A stretch of DNA of 64,000 bases. Origin: Frisingicoccus caecimuris (GTDB taxonomy: Bacteria; Bacillota; Clostridia; Lachnospirales; Lachnospiraceae). Of the stretch, positions 54,101 to 63,712 are shown piece after piece (positions within the stretch are counted from its first letter, which is position 1; every line of letters starts with the position of its first letter). The notes beneath the pieces were generated by a model that was not told where the DNA came from, ran no database searches, and saw only the letters and a program-made list of their open reading frames with translations. Position numbers and translations under genes: made by a program. Where the stretch lies: contig NZ_SLXA01000005.1 in NCBI RefSeq assembly GCF_004340975.1, positions 1 to 64,000 of the forward strand, given 5' to 3'.

Positions 54101-55565
54101 AGATAAGAATACCGGTAATAGGATTCCAGTCGCAGACACAGAATTCCGTCTTCTGGATGCGAACAAAAATCCAATAACGATGACGACGTATTATCCGGAT
54201 AAAATCATCTCCGAGACCTTTAAAACAGATGAAAAAGGTCAGTTCACTTTCCCGGAGAAGTTAAAATTGGGGACATATTTTCTGGAAGAAATTCATGCGC
54301 CAAATGGATATTTGATAGGGGAATTATTGGAATTTAAGGTCACTGATGGTACAACATGGGAGAAACCATTGGTTGTTGAATATTACGATGAGCCAGTGAT
54401 GGGAAAGATTCGTTTGGAAAAAAGAGATTCGATGACATCCGAATTGGTTGACGGTGCCGAATTTGACCTGATAGCGGCTGAAGATATTATCACGCCGGAT
54501 GGAACCCGTCAACTGAAAAAAGGGGATGTGGCCGACCACGTAACAACGAAGAACGGGGCTGCCGAATCTGGAAAATTATACCTGGGAAGCTATGAAGTAA
54601 GGGAAACAAAACAACCGGGAGGCTATGTATTGAATGATGAAGTATATAGTGTTACATTGGAATATGAAAATCAGACAACACCCGTTGTTGTCAAGTCAGT
54701 CAATGTGACGAATTCACCAGTAAAAGTACGGATTGTAAAAGTAGACGCTGAATCCGGAAAAGTCCTTCCGGGAGTAGAATTTAAGATTTGGAAAAAAACA
54801 ATAGATAAAGAAGCGAGTGATTCTGGAATAACAGAGGCGATACTGCGTGAAACAGATGAAAATGGTAGGATTGAGCTTGAGTATCTGGTGCCCGGGACAT
54901 ATTGTATACAGGAGACAGGAAGTAGCTATGGGTATACACCGGACGACAGGATTCGTGAATTTGTTGTATCGGAGGATGGACGGATTGACGGAAAAGCAAT
55001 TGGTGAAATCAGGATAACCAATACACTGATTGAAATATGGACTCAGGCTTCAGATAAAGCAGATGGTGATAAAAACATATCTCCAGATGAAGATACAGCC
55101 ATCGTAGATAAGGTATTCTATACGAATCTGATGCAGGGGCACGAATATACAGTAAGGGGTATTTTGATGGATAAATCTACAGGTAAACCATTGCTCGTGA
55201 ATGGTAAAGAGGTAATTTCGGAAAGGACATTTATTGCTGAAAAACCGGATGGGGAGGTTGAGATCGATTTTACTTTTGATGCTTCTCTTCTGGGCGGAAA
55301 AACAGTAGTCGTGTTTGAAAAGTTAATTTATGAGGGCAAGAAAATTGCAATGCATGAAGATATGAATGATATTGAGCAGAGTATCGAAATTGTACCGCCG
55401 GGAGTAGAAACAACGGACGTAAATAAAGTTGATGAAACAGAGGATTTTGTACCTGATTCACCAGAAACAGGGGATCGAAACAATTTGGCTGGCTTCGTCG
55501 GAATATGCTTCATGTCGGCATTCTTGATGGTTTTAATATTGTATAAAAAGAAAAAATTTAAGTAA
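51186..55565 (+). CDS. Giant thioester/CnaB/VaFE surface adhesin with sortase-type signal
   Basis: 1459 residues from the ATG at 51186 (AAGGAG upstream). A signal peptide of about 30 residues is followed by a Glu/Thr-rich linker. Next is a TQXA-type thioester domain, with Cys298 in TAYCVQYG and Gln357 in VTQAVVWAC, which should form an internal thioester able to bind host surfaces covalently. From about 520 to 1280 run some seven to eight SpaA/CnaB-like domains (recurring YxVxETxAPxGYxL units, e.g. YVLKEISAPKGYYVN, YFLEEIHAPNGYLIG, YEVRETKQPGGYVLN). A VaFE domain follows (TAIVDKVFYTNLMQGHEYTV, KTVVVFEKLIYEGKKIAMHE), then sorting signal SPETG (1425-1429), a membrane helix and KKKKFK. No sortase gene is in the window. 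Confidence 0.92.
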   Translation: MQGRKHVAGFMSGILLAVGILQSLTAYVNAGEFQSESIAETIDDSESIQEAETGAESAGESESGIPLEPVHYVISEMYHGQGKVTIRDNFGNAYEIPSAEEAVSFECNEQAQLVLQAVPADGYEIDIVEFRNDEEIIEKIEDKDILNSSNMFEKTMKVSSNLKIQVNFVEIQKETKEEIVPETETELITETEVESQTEEEPDIETSLESETDASQDGILSEKERAQALQLSGEMENAIEANECIMTLNLGEVGQSWAMFEVFVNRILISEFGPNPVTHFSHIIQTGADYSEYTRTAYCVQYGVSIPAGSHATEMVIPQQQQKYMGYALAYGWKQKGASYDESQYESSMARTEYAVTQAVVWACSQGKFGTDAGEAAIHQIIQNTYEPDHAAVYYQQLKEAILKAETIPSFSGSDESDPPTILLTWNSGNNRYEATVTDTNGVLDQYNYIYEGIHFEKDGNTLIVWTDHLYSDGVTAEAVYENNGGANAVVTWDGENGSQDLTTYTEITNQVYSYVRVITEGMGELEIIKKSANPEMTDKNNGYSLDGAIYGVYDAADQEIGRITTNADGWGQLTDIPVGTYVLKEISAPKGYYVNTSSYNVKIISGQKTVSDVLDVPKTEAIDIVLSKVDAETGSNQPSGSKSLEKAEFEVKFYNVQMDSDPAASGYIPERKWILRTDDDGFCKLQDDYKISGDDFYYDFSGNAALPCGTVTIQEKQAPEGYLINNEIFVRKIIPGDSSTTSTYNYPIISETPQKIQIELDKKDSETNSGTAQGAGALVGASYEILDSNDKVVDMLVTDSAGHAISKELPLDVYKLRETAASGGYLVDENVYTVAGSKPKDTITRVFKYRVISGEDIIRGDVEIIKFYENIDNENDTLQGIRGVEFSFTSKTTGKVVKKIVTDKDGFATTASSDQPRGSLVFDTYIVTETKYPVDVKPIEPFEVTICEEGVVLKGIYKEDKLIVSPVLVIKKDKNTGNRIPVADTEFRLLDANKNPITMTTYYPDKIISETFKTDEKGQFTFPEKLKLGTYFLEEIHAPNGYLIGELLEFKVTDGTTWEKPLVVEYYDEPVMGKIRLEKRDSMTSELVDGAEFDLIAAEDIITPDGTRQLKKGDVADHVTTKNGAAESGKLYLGSYEVRETKQPGGYVLNDEVYSVTLEYENQTTPVVVKSVNVTNSPVKVRIVKVDAESGKVLPGVEFKIWKKTIDKEASDSGITEAILRETDENGRIELEYLVPGTYCIQETGSSYGYTPDDRIREFVVSEDGRIDGKAIGEIRITNTLIEIWTQASDKADGDKNISPDEDTAIVDKVFYTNLMQGHEYTVRGILMDKSTGKPLLVNGKEVISERTFIAEKPDGEVEIDFTFDASLLGGKTVVVFEKLIYEGKKIAMHEDMNDIEQSIEIVPPGVETTDVNKVDETEDFVPDSPETGDRNNLAGFVGICFMSAFLMVLILYKKKKFK

Positions 55566-55571
55566 TGTTTT

Positions 55572-55619
55572 TTGCCGTACCTACCTGCACAAAAGTTAAA
55601 TGCTGTGTAGGTACGGCAA
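55572..55619. terminator. Long inverted repeat between the adhesin and parC
   Basis: TTGCCGTACCTAC (55572-55584) pairs perfectly with GTAGGTACGGCAA (55607-55619) around a 22-base loop. T-runs are weak on both sides, so termination is likely but not certain. It separates two converging genes. Confidence 0.6.
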
Positions 55620-55625
55620 AGTATT

Positions 55626-57878
55626 TTAGATTCGGAGTTTTGTCCCTTTTGTATCCCGATGACCAAGTTTCAGCTTGTTCAGAGAAATGGATTTATCGTT
55701 ATAGGTAATGATCATTTCGCCGTTTTTGGCAAGCAGATAAACTTCGTCAACCATATCATCTCCGGACAGCTTGATTCCACGAACGCCGAGAGCAGCTTTT
55801 TTCTTTTCTGGTACTTCATTGATGTCGAATCGGAGGAAGATTCCATTTTTGGTTCGTAGTGCCACATGAGTGGCATCTGACAGAGGAAGTACGGCAATGA
55901 CTTTATCATTGTCGGAGAGTTTTGTGGAAGCAATGGTTCGCTTGGAAACATTAAATTCCTCGCCGTTCACTTGTTTAAACATGGCCTGTCCGGTGGCGAA
56001 GAGCAGGCGACTGCCAATGACATTTGTGAGGCAGTCGACATAGACAAGACTTTCCTCACTGCTATTATAGTTTCCGAAATTATCGATTGGTATGGACTTA
56101 TCTCTGAATTTTCCATAAGGCAGTGCCGATACTTTGATCATGTGCATATGTCCTGCATCAGTGAAGAGACAGAGCCTATCAGTGTTCATACATTGAATGA
56201 CATATTTGTTTTCAGTGAGTGCGGCGTCTCGATTTCGTTCAAAAGTTGGCACATCGACAGTACGGCAGTAACCAAAACGGTCCATCAGGAAAACAATTTC
56301 AATTTCTTCGAATTTCTTTTCTTCGAAAACTGCTTCTTTGGCATTGATAATTTGAGTCCGTCTTGGACGGGCATAAGATTTACGGAAGGCCTGGAGTTCT
56401 TTTGTGATCACCCGGGACATGCTGGAATGATTCTCCAGAATATCTTCATATTTGGCAATATTTTCTAAGGTCATTTCATGTTCTTTCTGAAGGGCCTCAA
56501 TTTCCAGCCCAATAAGCTTGTAAAGACGCATTTCCAGGATAGCTGTGGCCTGGCTTTCAGTAAAGCGTAATTTCTTTGCCGCCCGTTCTGAAGTTTTTGT
56601 TTTAAAGTTTATGCCTTCAGTTATGCCATGAACCAGACAGCTTTTTGCCTGTTTAATGTTTTCAGAACCTCGGAGGATTTCAATGATCAGATCTATGACA
56701 TCGCAGGCTTTGATCAAACCTTCCTGGATTTCCCGTTTTTCCTGCTCTTTTACCAATAGATGCTGGTATTTGCGGGTGTTGATATCAAACTGGAAGTCCA
56801 GGAAATTTTCGATGATGGCTTTTAAACTGAGAGTTTCCGGACGGCCTCCGGCAACAGCGAGCATATTGACGCCAAAGGTATCTTCGAGGCGCGTCTTTTT
56901 ATAAAGCATATTTTTGAGATTTTCCACATCCGTATTCCGGCGAAGTTCTAAAACAATACGGATACCTTCCTTGGAAGACTGATTGGAAATATCGACAATA
57001 TCATTTGTTTTTTTACTCTCAACCAGAGCATAAACATCATTTAGAAATTTACCGATACCGGCGCCGATCATTGTATAAGGAATTTCGGTGATAACAAGCT
57101 GTTCACGGCCGCCTTTGATTTTTTCAACTTCGACCTTGCCGCGGAGTTTAATTTTTCCCTGACCAGTTTCATAGATGGAGATCAGTTCGTCTTTATTTGT
57201 TACAATTCCGCCGGTTGGAAAATCCGGACCAGGCATAATCTTCAATAATTCTTGGGTGGTAATATCTGTATTTTTCATGTAGGCAAGAACCGCATCAATG
57301 ACTTCGCACGTATTGTGAGGCGGAATACTGGTAGCCATACCGACGGCAATACCTTCCGCGCCGTTGATTAAAAGGTTGGGAATCCGGGCGGGAAGAACTT
57401 CCGGTTCTTTTTCAGTTTCATCAAAGTTTGGCTGGAAGTCGATAACATTTTTATCCAGATCGGTTAAAAAGGCTTCCTGTGTCAGTTTCTGAAGACGAGC
57501 TTCGGTATAACGCATAGCGGCGGCGCCGTCGCCCTCAATGGAGCCAAAATTGCCGTGACCATCTACCAGAGGTTCTTCCTTTTTGAAATCCTGGCTCATA
57601 ACGACCAGAGATTCATAAATCGAACTGTCGCCGTGAGGGTGATACTTACCCATTGTATCACCGACGATACGGGCTGATTTACGATAGGGCTTATCGTAAC
57701 GGATGCCCAATTCATACATATCATAAAGTGTCCGGCGTTGAACCGGCTTTAGTCCGTCGCGTACATCAGGAAGAGCACGGGCAATGATGACGCTCATGGC
57801 ATAGTCAATATAAGATTTTTGCATAATTTCTGAGTATTCAGTACGGATAATCTGTTCTTCTGTTGTTTTCTTTTCCAT
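55626..57878 (-). CDS. parC: Topoisomerase IV subunit A (ParC-like)
   Basis: 750 residues. The breakage-reunion domain begins [20 protein letters not shown]. The quinolone-relevant segment is [15 protein letters not shown], with serine and glutamate at the positions usually mutated in resistance, so it looks wild type. The catalytic tyrosine is in [10 protein letters not shown] near residue 119. The C-terminal beta-propeller is short (about 200 residues) and lacks a clear GyrA box, and the gene follows parE. For these reasons I call it topoisomerase IV rather than gyrase A. It would decatenate sister chromosomes. parE lies 11 bases upstream in the same operon. Confidence 0.85.
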   Translation of the reverse strand: MEKKTTEEQIIRTEYSEIMQKSYIDYAMSVIIARALPDVRDGLKPVQRRTLYDMYELGIRYDKPYRKSARIVGDTMGKYHPHGDSSIYESLVVMSQDFKKEEPLVDGHGNFGSIEGDGAAAMRYTEARLQKLTQEAFLTDLDKNVIDFQPNFDETEKEPEVLPARIPNLLINGAEGIAVGMATSIPPHNTCEVIDAVLAYMKNTDITTQELLKIMPGPDFPTGGIVTNKDELISIYETGQGKIKLRGKVEVEKIKGGREQLVITEIPYTMIGAGIGKFLNDVYALVESKKTNDIVDISNQSSKEGIRIVLELRRNTDVENLKNMLYKKTRLEDTFGVNMLAVAGGRPETLSLKAIIENFLDFQFDINTRKYQHLLVKEQEKREIQEGLIKACDVIDLIIEILRGSENIKQAKSCLVHGITEGINFKTKTSERAAKKLRFTESQATAILEMRLYKLIGLEIEALQKEHEMTLENIAKYEDILENHSSMSRVITKELQAFRKSYARPRRTQIINAKEAVFEEKKFEEIEIVFLMDRFGYCRTVDVPTFERNRDAALTENKYVIQCMNTDRLCLFTDAGHMHMIKVSALPYGKFRDKSIPIDNFGNYNSSEESLVYVDCLTNVIGSRLLFATGQAMFKQVNGEEFNVSKRTIASTKLSDNDKVIAVLPLSDATHVALRTKNGIFLRFDINEVPEKKKAALGVRGIKLSGDDMVDEVYLLAKNGEMIITYNDKSISLNKLKLGHRDTKGTKLRI

Positions 57879-57889
57879 GAGTTCGCCTC

Positions 57890-59812
57890 CTAAATATCCA
57901 GTTCGGCATCATGGGCATGCCGGTAGATAAATGATTTTCTTGGTGGTACGTCCGTCCCCATCAAGAGCTCTGTGACATCGGAAGCCATGCGGGCGTCTTC
58001 AATTTCCACCTGTTTTAAAATACGGGTTTCAGGATTTAAGGTTGTTTCCCAGAGTTGGGTGGCATCCATCTCACCCAGACCTTTATATCGCTGTAAAGTA
58101 AAACTGCCTTTATGAGTCTTGCGGTATTTTGCCAGCGCTTCATCATCATAAAGGTATTCTTCTTTACCTTTGGATGGCATTGCTTTATAAAGCGGCGGCA
58201 TAGCAATATACACATGGCCTTCGAAAATCAGTTCCGGCATAAAACGGTAGAACAGGGTGAGAAGAAGGGTGGAAATATGAGCGCCATCCACATCCGCATC
58301 AGCCATGATGATGATTTTGTTATAACGCAGTTTGCTGATATCAAAATCATTTCCGTAACCCTCGGAGAAGCCACAGCCAAAGGCATTGATCATGGTTTTG
58401 ATTTCGGCATTGGCCAGGACTTTGTCAATACTTGCTTTTTCTACATTTAGAATTTTACCGCGAATCGGTAAAATTGCCTGATAGTGACGGTCGCGGGCTG
58501 TTTTGGCCGATCCCCCGGCAGAATCTCCCTCGACGATAAAAATTTCACAGATAGAAGGATCGCGGCTTTCGCAGTTGGCAAGTTTTCCATTAGAATCAAA
58601 AGAAAACTTTGGTTTTGTCAGAAGATTGGTTTTAGCACGTTCCTCTGTTTTGCGTATTTTAGCGGCCTTTTCGGCGCAGGCCAAAACATTTTTCAAAGTC
58701 TCCAGATTTTTATCAAAGTATCTTGGCAGTTCATCACCAGTGATTTTTCCAGTGGCTTTGGCAGCGTCCTGATTGTCCAGCTTGGTCTTTGTCTGGCCTT
58801 CAAATCTCGGATCCGGATGTTTGATCGATACGATGGCTGTCATCCCATTTCGGATATCCGCACCAGTGAAATTTGTATCTTTTTCCTTTAAAATATTGAG
58901 TTCTCTGGCATAGGCATTCATGACGGTTGTAAATGCTGTTTTAAATCCGGTGATATGGGTACCGCCTTCTGCATTATAGATGTTGTTACAAAAACCGAGT
59001 ACATTTTCGTGAAATTCATTAACGTACTGGAAGGCCGCTTCTACCTGAATACCTTCCGCCTCGCCCTTTAAATAAATAACATCGCAGACAGTTTCTTTGT
59101 TTTTATTTAAATCTTTTATGAATCCGATAATACCGTCCGGCTCATGAAATTCCAGATGTTCTGGTGTGTTTTCCCGCAAGTCATCGTAGATGATCGTTAA
59201 TTCCGGATTCAGATAGGCCGTTTCGTGGAGACGGCTGATGACCTCATCTTCTTTAAAACGCGTTTTTTCAAAGATTTCAGAATCGGGAAGGAAAGATATT
59301 TTTGTCCCGGTTTTCCGAGTTTTTCTAAGGGTTGGAAGCAAGCCGTTTTCCAGTTCGATATCCGGGATACCCCGTTTAAAGTGATCATGATGAACGCAGC
59401 CTTCTCTTGAAATTTCCACATCCATCCATTCGGACAATGCGTTTACTACAGAGCTTCCAACACCATGCAGGCCGCCGCTTGTTTTATAAGCGGAATCGTC
59501 GAACTTACCGCCTGCGTGGAGAGTGGTAAATACAAGACGTTCTGCCGGAAGTCCTTTTTCATGCATTCCTACGGGAACACCCCGGCCATTATCTTCAATG
59601 GTGGCTGAACCGTCTTTATTCAGAGTGACATGAATCCGGTCGCAGAAGCCGGCCAGATGTTCATCCACCGCATTGTCAACGATTTCATAAATGAGATGAT
59701 TCAGTCCTTTCCTTGAGACGCTGCCGATATACATTCCGGGCCGTTTGCGGACAGCCTCCAGACCCTCAAGCACCGAAATACTGTCGGCATCATAATGATT
59801 TGATTGTGCCAT
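57890..59812 (-). CDS. parE: Topoisomerase IV subunit B (ParE-like)
   Basis: 640 residues. A GHKL ATPase domain carries VDNAVDEHLAGFCD, DNGRGVPVGMHEK and the glycine loop GGLHGVGSSVVNAL. A transducer domain and Toprim domain follow (IVEGDSAGGSAKTARDR, IIMADADVDGAHISTLLL), and the C-terminus ends MDATQLWETTLNPETR. It supplies ATP-driven strand passage to ParC. The gyrA/gyrB genes proper normally lie near the origin in this group, which supports the ParE name, but a second gyrase-type pair cannot be excluded from sequence alone. Confidence 0.85.
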   Translation of the reverse strand: MAQSNHYDADSISVLEGLEAVRKRPGMYIGSVSRKGLNHLIYEIVDNAVDEHLAGFCDRIHVTLNKDGSATIEDNGRGVPVGMHEKGLPAERLVFTTLHAGGKFDDSAYKTSGGLHGVGSSVVNALSEWMDVEISREGCVHHDHFKRGIPDIELENGLLPTLRKTRKTGTKISFLPDSEIFEKTRFKEDEVISRLHETAYLNPELTIIYDDLRENTPEHLEFHEPDGIIGFIKDLNKNKETVCDVIYLKGEAEGIQVEAAFQYVNEFHENVLGFCNNIYNAEGGTHITGFKTAFTTVMNAYARELNILKEKDTNFTGADIRNGMTAIVSIKHPDPRFEGQTKTKLDNQDAAKATGKITGDELPRYFDKNLETLKNVLACAEKAAKIRKTEERAKTNLLTKPKFSFDSNGKLANCESRDPSICEIFIVEGDSAGGSAKTARDRHYQAILPIRGKILNVEKASIDKVLANAEIKTMINAFGCGFSEGYGNDFDISKLRYNKIIIMADADVDGAHISTLLLTLFYRFMPELIFEGHVYIAMPPLYKAMPSKGKEEYLYDDEALAKYRKTHKGSFTLQRYKGLGEMDATQLWETTLNPETRILKQVEIEDARMASDVTELLMGTDVPPRKSFIYRHAHDAELDI

Positions 59813-59919
59813 ATATAAAAATCCTTTCTTTTCTTACCTTAAATACTTATGGGCATTTGCCCTGTCTATCTTAACATGTCAATTTGAAAATTTCCAGTTT
59901 AGAAAAGACAGCAATATTT

Positions 59920-60870
59920 TTAAATGAGTCCGAAACTGCGGAGGATAAAAATCCATGCGGTTAAGGATATCGATGACAAAAGGGTTGCCATAACGACAAT
60001 ACTCGATGTTAAAACCGCATCGTTATTCATATTTTTTGCCATTATGTAACAGCTTACTGTGGTCGGTGAGCCGAGCATGACGAGGATGGCCACCAATTCA
60101 CTGTTACGGAAGCCGAAAAGGATGGCAAATGGAAAAAAGATGGCAGGAATGATGATAAGTTTGATCAGAGTCGCAACGAGGCTCGGCTTGATTTTTGCCA
60201 GAGCTTTTCTGCCTTCAAAGGTGGCTCCGACTACGAGCAGGGCAATCGGGCTTGCTGTTGCCGCAATATTGTTGATGGCTTTCAGTGGAATATAAGGAAT
60301 CGGAATTCTGAAAAAGGCAAAAATACAGCCGGCCAGAATACCAATAATGATTGGGTTTTTGGCAACATTGATGCAGGCTTTTTTAATATTTCCGCCGCGA
60401 TCTGCCATGTCAGCGTCCGAAGCGCCGAAAGTCAGTATCACAACCGAAAAAATATTGTAGAGAGGTACGGCCGATACGATCATCATTGGCGCCATGCCCG
60501 AATTGCCGTAAATATTTTCCACAAAAGCGATACCAAGAATGGCTGCACTGCCTCGGGCGGCTGCCTGAGTAAATGCACCGACCATGGATTTGTCTTTGCA
60601 ATACCAGTGGGCAAACAGCCAGACACCAAGGAACATCAGTGTAGTTCCGATGGCGCAGAAAAGAACAAATTTTAAATTAAACATTTCATAAATATCTGCG
60701 GTGGCAATATCTTTAAAGACGAGCAGCGGCAGGGCCACTTTGAATACGTACCGGTCAGCAACAGTGGTGAATTCTTTGTTAAAAATTCCCACTTGCATCA
60801 GTACCCATCCAAGGATAATAATTAAAAAAATGGGTATGGTGGCGTTTAAACTGAATATAAAATTTTCCAT
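59920..60870 (-). CDS. AEC-family transporter
   Basis: 316 residues with about ten membrane helices in two five-helix halves (N-terminal SLNATIPIFLIIILGWVLMQ, later PIALLVVGATFEGRKALAKI and LGSPTTVSCYIMAKNMNNDA). These are the marks of the auxin-efflux-carrier family. Bacterial members export or import organic acids such as malate or malonate. It starts five bases after the lysR stop, so the LysR protein and this carrier are one operon, divergent from leuCDB. Confidence 0.9.
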   Translation of the reverse strand: MENFIFSLNATIPIFLIIILGWVLMQVGIFNKEFTTVADRYVFKVALPLLVFKDIATADIYEMFNLKFVLFCAIGTTLMFLGVWLFAHWYCKDKSMVGAFTQAAARGSAAILGIAFVENIYGNSGMAPMMIVSAVPLYNIFSVVILTFGASDADMADRGGNIKKACINVAKNPIIIGILAGCIFAFFRIPIPYIPLKAINNIAATASPIALLVVGATFEGRKALAKIKPSLVATLIKLIIIPAIFFPFAILFGFRNSELVAILVMLGSPTTVSCYIMAKNMNNDAVLTSSIVVMATLLSSISLTAWIFILRSFGLI

Positions 60871-60875
60871 AATGC

Positions 60876-61784
60876 TTAGTTCTCCTTTATAGATTTATAA
60901 AAGTCGATAAAATGCTGGACAGCTTTTTCCTGCCGTCGTTTTTTAATATAGGTAAAACCGATTTCTCTCCGGTGAATCGGGATATCCAGCGGAATTTCAA
61001 TGAGCTGGCCTTTTTTCAGTTCTTCCTGTACAAATTCTTTAATGACACAGCCGACTCCAAGACCAATTTTGGCGAATTCGATGAGAAGTTCCATGGAGGT
61101 GGTCTCAATTGTATGATGCGTCTGGAGATGATTTGTGGTCAGGTAATCATCAATGTACTGGCGGGTCATGTTATGCTTGTCCAGAAGCATGAGCGTACCC
61201 TTTTCAAAAAGCTGTCGGCCGTTGTTCATTTCTTCCGGTCTTAAGTCCAGATTTGCCAGATAAGCCGGAGAGGACACAAAAATATCCTGGATGGTACCCA
61301 GGGAATAAAAATCCAATGTCCGGAGACTTCCCGGATGGGCTACCAGGCCAATATCAATTTTTCCTGAATCCAGCAGCGCAAGTGTCTGGTTGGAGGACAG
61401 GCAGGAAATTAAAATTTTAATATGGGGATAGGCTTCGATAAAAGATTGAAGATAGGGCAGTAGGACAAACTTGCACAATGTGTTACTGACTCCAATATGC
61501 AGATTACCCATGTCCAGAGCCGTCATCCGGCGAATCTGTTCTTCACCCGTGTCAATGGCCTCAAAGGCGGCGCGGACATGCTGGTAGAGAATGCGTCCTT
61601 CTTCTGTCAGCGCCACACCCCGCGAGCTCCTGGAAAAAAGAGTAACCCCCAGACTTTCTTCCAGACGGCTGATGGATTTGCTGATGGCCGGCTGACTGTT
61701 ATAAAGCTGTTTGGCCGCCTGAGAAATATTCCCTGTATTTGCTACTGTATAAAAAATCCGATACAGGGATAAATGTTGTTCCAT
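60876..61784 (-). CDS. LysR-family transcriptional regulator
   Basis: 302 residues. The N-terminal winged helix is MEQHLSLYRIFYTVANTGNI followed by SQAAKQLYNSQPAISKSISR. The periplasmic-binding-like effector domain follows (residues about 90-300, with GNLHIGVSNTLCKFVLLPYL). LysR proteins often control the divergent gene, here leuC, as well as their own operon with the AEC carrier. The effector could be a leucine-pathway intermediate such as isopropylmalate, or the substrate of the carrier; this is inferred from position only. Confidence 0.9.
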   Translation of the reverse strand: MEQHLSLYRIFYTVANTGNISQAAKQLYNSQPAISKSISRLEESLGVTLFSRSSRGVALTEEGRILYQHVRAAFEAIDTGEEQIRRMTALDMGNLHIGVSNTLCKFVLLPYLQSFIEAYPHIKILISCLSSNQTLALLDSGKIDIGLVAHPGSLRTLDFYSLGTIQDIFVSSPAYLANLDLRPEEMNNGRQLFEKGTLMLLDKHNMTRQYIDDYLTTNHLQTHHTIETTSMELLIEFAKIGLGVGCVIKEFVQEELKKGQLIEIPLDIPIHRREIGFTYIKKRRQEKAVQHFIDFYKSIKEN

Positions 61785-61806
61785 AAAACATACCTCCCAT
61801 AACTAC

Positions 61807-61884
61807 ATTTCATGATAAATATTCGTAATATGTATTTCTATTATAGCCTTAAATGTGATATTCTATCAATAACTATTATGAAAT
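61807..61884. promoter_or_regulatory. Divergent lysR/leuC control region
   Basis: ATTTCATGAT (61807-61816) and ATTATGAAAT (61875-61884) form a split inverted repeat (nine of ten bases complementary) in the 127-base gap between the two divergent starts. LysR proteins bind such half-sites as a tetramer. No T-box or other leader RNA fits in this short gap. Confidence 0.45.
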
Positions 61885-61911
61885 AAAAAGAGAAATCAAG
61901 GAGGAATTATC

Positions 61912-63174
61912 ATGGGAATGACGATGACCCAGAAAATTTTAGCATCTGCTGCCGGACTTGAGGAAGTTCATGCCGGACAGTTGATTATGGCCAATCTGGA
62001 TATGGTATTGGCAAATGATATTACAGGCCCTGTATCCATTAATGAAATGGTAAAATTTGAAAAAAAGGGTGTTTTTGATAAGGATAAAGTCGCTTTGATT
62101 CCGGATCATTTTTCACCAAATAAGGATATCCAGTCTGCACAGAATTGTAAATGTATGCGTGAATTTGCAAGAGCTAATGACGTGACTCATTTTTATGAGG
62201 TTGGCGAGATGGGGATTGAACACGCACTTCTGCCGGAAAAAGGTATTGTTACCGCAGGTGACACAATTATCGGTGCTGACTCTCATACATGTACATATGG
62301 TGCTATCGGTGCATTTTCTACAGGCGTGGGAAGTACGGATGCAGCCTGTGGTATCGTGACAGGAAAAGCATGGTTTAAAGTACCTTCTGCTATTCAAGTT
62401 GTTTTGTCCGGAAAACCGGCAAAATGGATCAGCGGTAAAGATATTATCCTGCACTTGATCGGTATGATCGGTGTGGATGGCGCACTGTATCGTTCTCTGG
62501 AATTTGTGGGAGACGGTATTCAGTATCTTTCCATGGATGACCGTTTCACAATTGCAAATATGGCGATCGAAGCCGGTGCAAAGAACGGTATTTTCCCTGT
62601 GGACGAAAAGGCTCTGGCTTATGTAAAAGAACATAGTGACAAGCCATATAAAGTCTTTGAAGCCGATGCGGATGCAGAATATGATGAGATTTATACCATT
62701 GATCTGAGCACATTAAAACCAACAGTGGCATTCCCGCATCTGCCGGAAAATACCCATCCGATCGATGAAATCAGCGATATTGCCATTGACCAGGTGGTTA
62801 TTGGTTCATGTACAAACGGACGTCTTGAGGACTTGAGAATTGCTGCTGAAATTATGCGGGGACGCAAGATTGCAAAGGGCCTTCGTGTGATTATTATTCC
62901 GGCCACACAGAAAATCTATCTGGATGCCATGGAGGCAGGATATATTAAAGACTTTATTGAAGCCGGTGCTATCGTAAGTACACCGACCTGCGGACCGTGT
63001 CTTGGTGGTTATATGGGTATTCTTGCAGAGGGAGAAAGATGTGTCTCCACCACAAACCGTAATTTCGTTGGACGTATGGGTCATGTGACATCTGAAATTT
63101 ATCTGACAAGTCCGGCTGTTGCTGCAGCAAGTGCGATTACAGGCAAGATTTCCTGCCCATGTGAATTAGATTAA
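61912..63174 (+). CDS. leuC: 3-isopropylmalate dehydratase large subunit
   Basis: 420 residues, ribosome site AAGGAGG. The aconitase-type 4Fe-4S ligands are in VIGSCTNGR and [13 protein letters not shown]; further family motifs are [18 protein letters not shown] and [17 protein letters not shown]. At 420 residues it belongs to the shorter LeuC group of archaea and clostridia. With LeuD it isomerises 2-isopropylmalate to 3-isopropylmalate. The next gene starts after 16 bases. Confidence 0.95.
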   Translation: MGMTMTQKILASAAGLEEVHAGQLIMANLDMVLANDITGPVSINEMVKFEKKGVFDKDKVALIPDHFSPNKDIQSAQNCKCMREFARANDVTHFYEVGEMGIEHALLPEKGIVTAGDTIIGADSHTCTYGAIGAFSTGVGSTDAACGIVTGKAWFKVPSAIQVVLSGKPAKWISGKDIILHLIGMIGVDGALYRSLEFVGDGIQYLSMDDRFTIANMAIEAGAKNGIFPVDEKALAYVKEHSDKPYKVFEADADAEYDEIYTIDLSTLKPTVAFPHLPENTHPIDEISDIAIDQVVIGSCTNGRLEDLRIAAEIMRGRKIAKGLRVIIIPATQKIYLDAMEAGYIKDFIEAGAIVSTPTCGPCLGGYMGILAEGERCVSTTNRNFVGRMGHVTSEIYLTSPAVAAASAITGKISCPCELD

Positions 63175-63190
63175 GGAGGTACATTGAATA

Positions 63191-63688
63191 ATGAAAGCAT
63201 TTGGTTCAGTTTTTAAATATGGTGACAATGTAGATACAGACGTTATTATCCCGGCCAGACATTTGGCAACAACCGATCCGAAGGGATTAGCTGCCCACTG
63301 TATGGAAGATATAGACACAGACTTTGTTAAAAAGGTAAAAGAGGGCGATATTATGGTAGCACGCAAGAATTTTGGCTGTGGTTCTTCCCGTGAGCATGCA
63401 CCAATCGCCATTAAGGCTTCTGGCATCAGCTGTGTAATAGCAGAAACCTTTGCACGGATTTTCTACCGGAATGCGATCAACATTGGCCTTCCGATCATTG
63501 AATGTAAAGAAGCGGCTGAAAAGATTGAAGCCGGTGATCAGGTGGAAATTGATTTTGATAATGGCATGATTTATAATCGTACAAAAAATGAATCTTATAA
63601 AGGGGAGGCCTTCCCTCCGTTTATGCAGGAACTGATTACCGCCGGCGGTTTGATCAATTACATGAATCAGTCATTGAAAAACGACTGA
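63191..63688 (+). CDS. leuD: 3-isopropylmalate dehydratase small subunit
   Basis: 165 residues, start ATG at 63191 with AAGGAGG upstream. The swivelling domain shows [17 protein letters not shown] at the N-terminus and [16 protein letters not shown] as the loop that enters the active site. It pairs with LeuC; 24 bases separate it from leuB. Confidence 0.95.
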   Translation: MKAFGSVFKYGDNVDTDVIIPARHLATTDPKGLAAHCMEDIDTDFVKKVKEGDIMVARKNFGCGSSREHAPIAIKASGISCVIAETFARIFYRNAINIGLPIIECKEAAEKIEAGDQVEIDFDNGMIYNRTKNESYKGEAFPPFMQELITAGGLINYMNQSLKND

Positions 63689-63712
63689 TTCAATAACGAA
63701 AGGAAGAGAAGA

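Noticed and set aside
61785-61911. T-box leader in front of leuC
   Set aside because: The gap is too short and no T-box sequence (TGGNACCGCG-like) or terminator is present. The same holds for ilvN, hisS and aspS.
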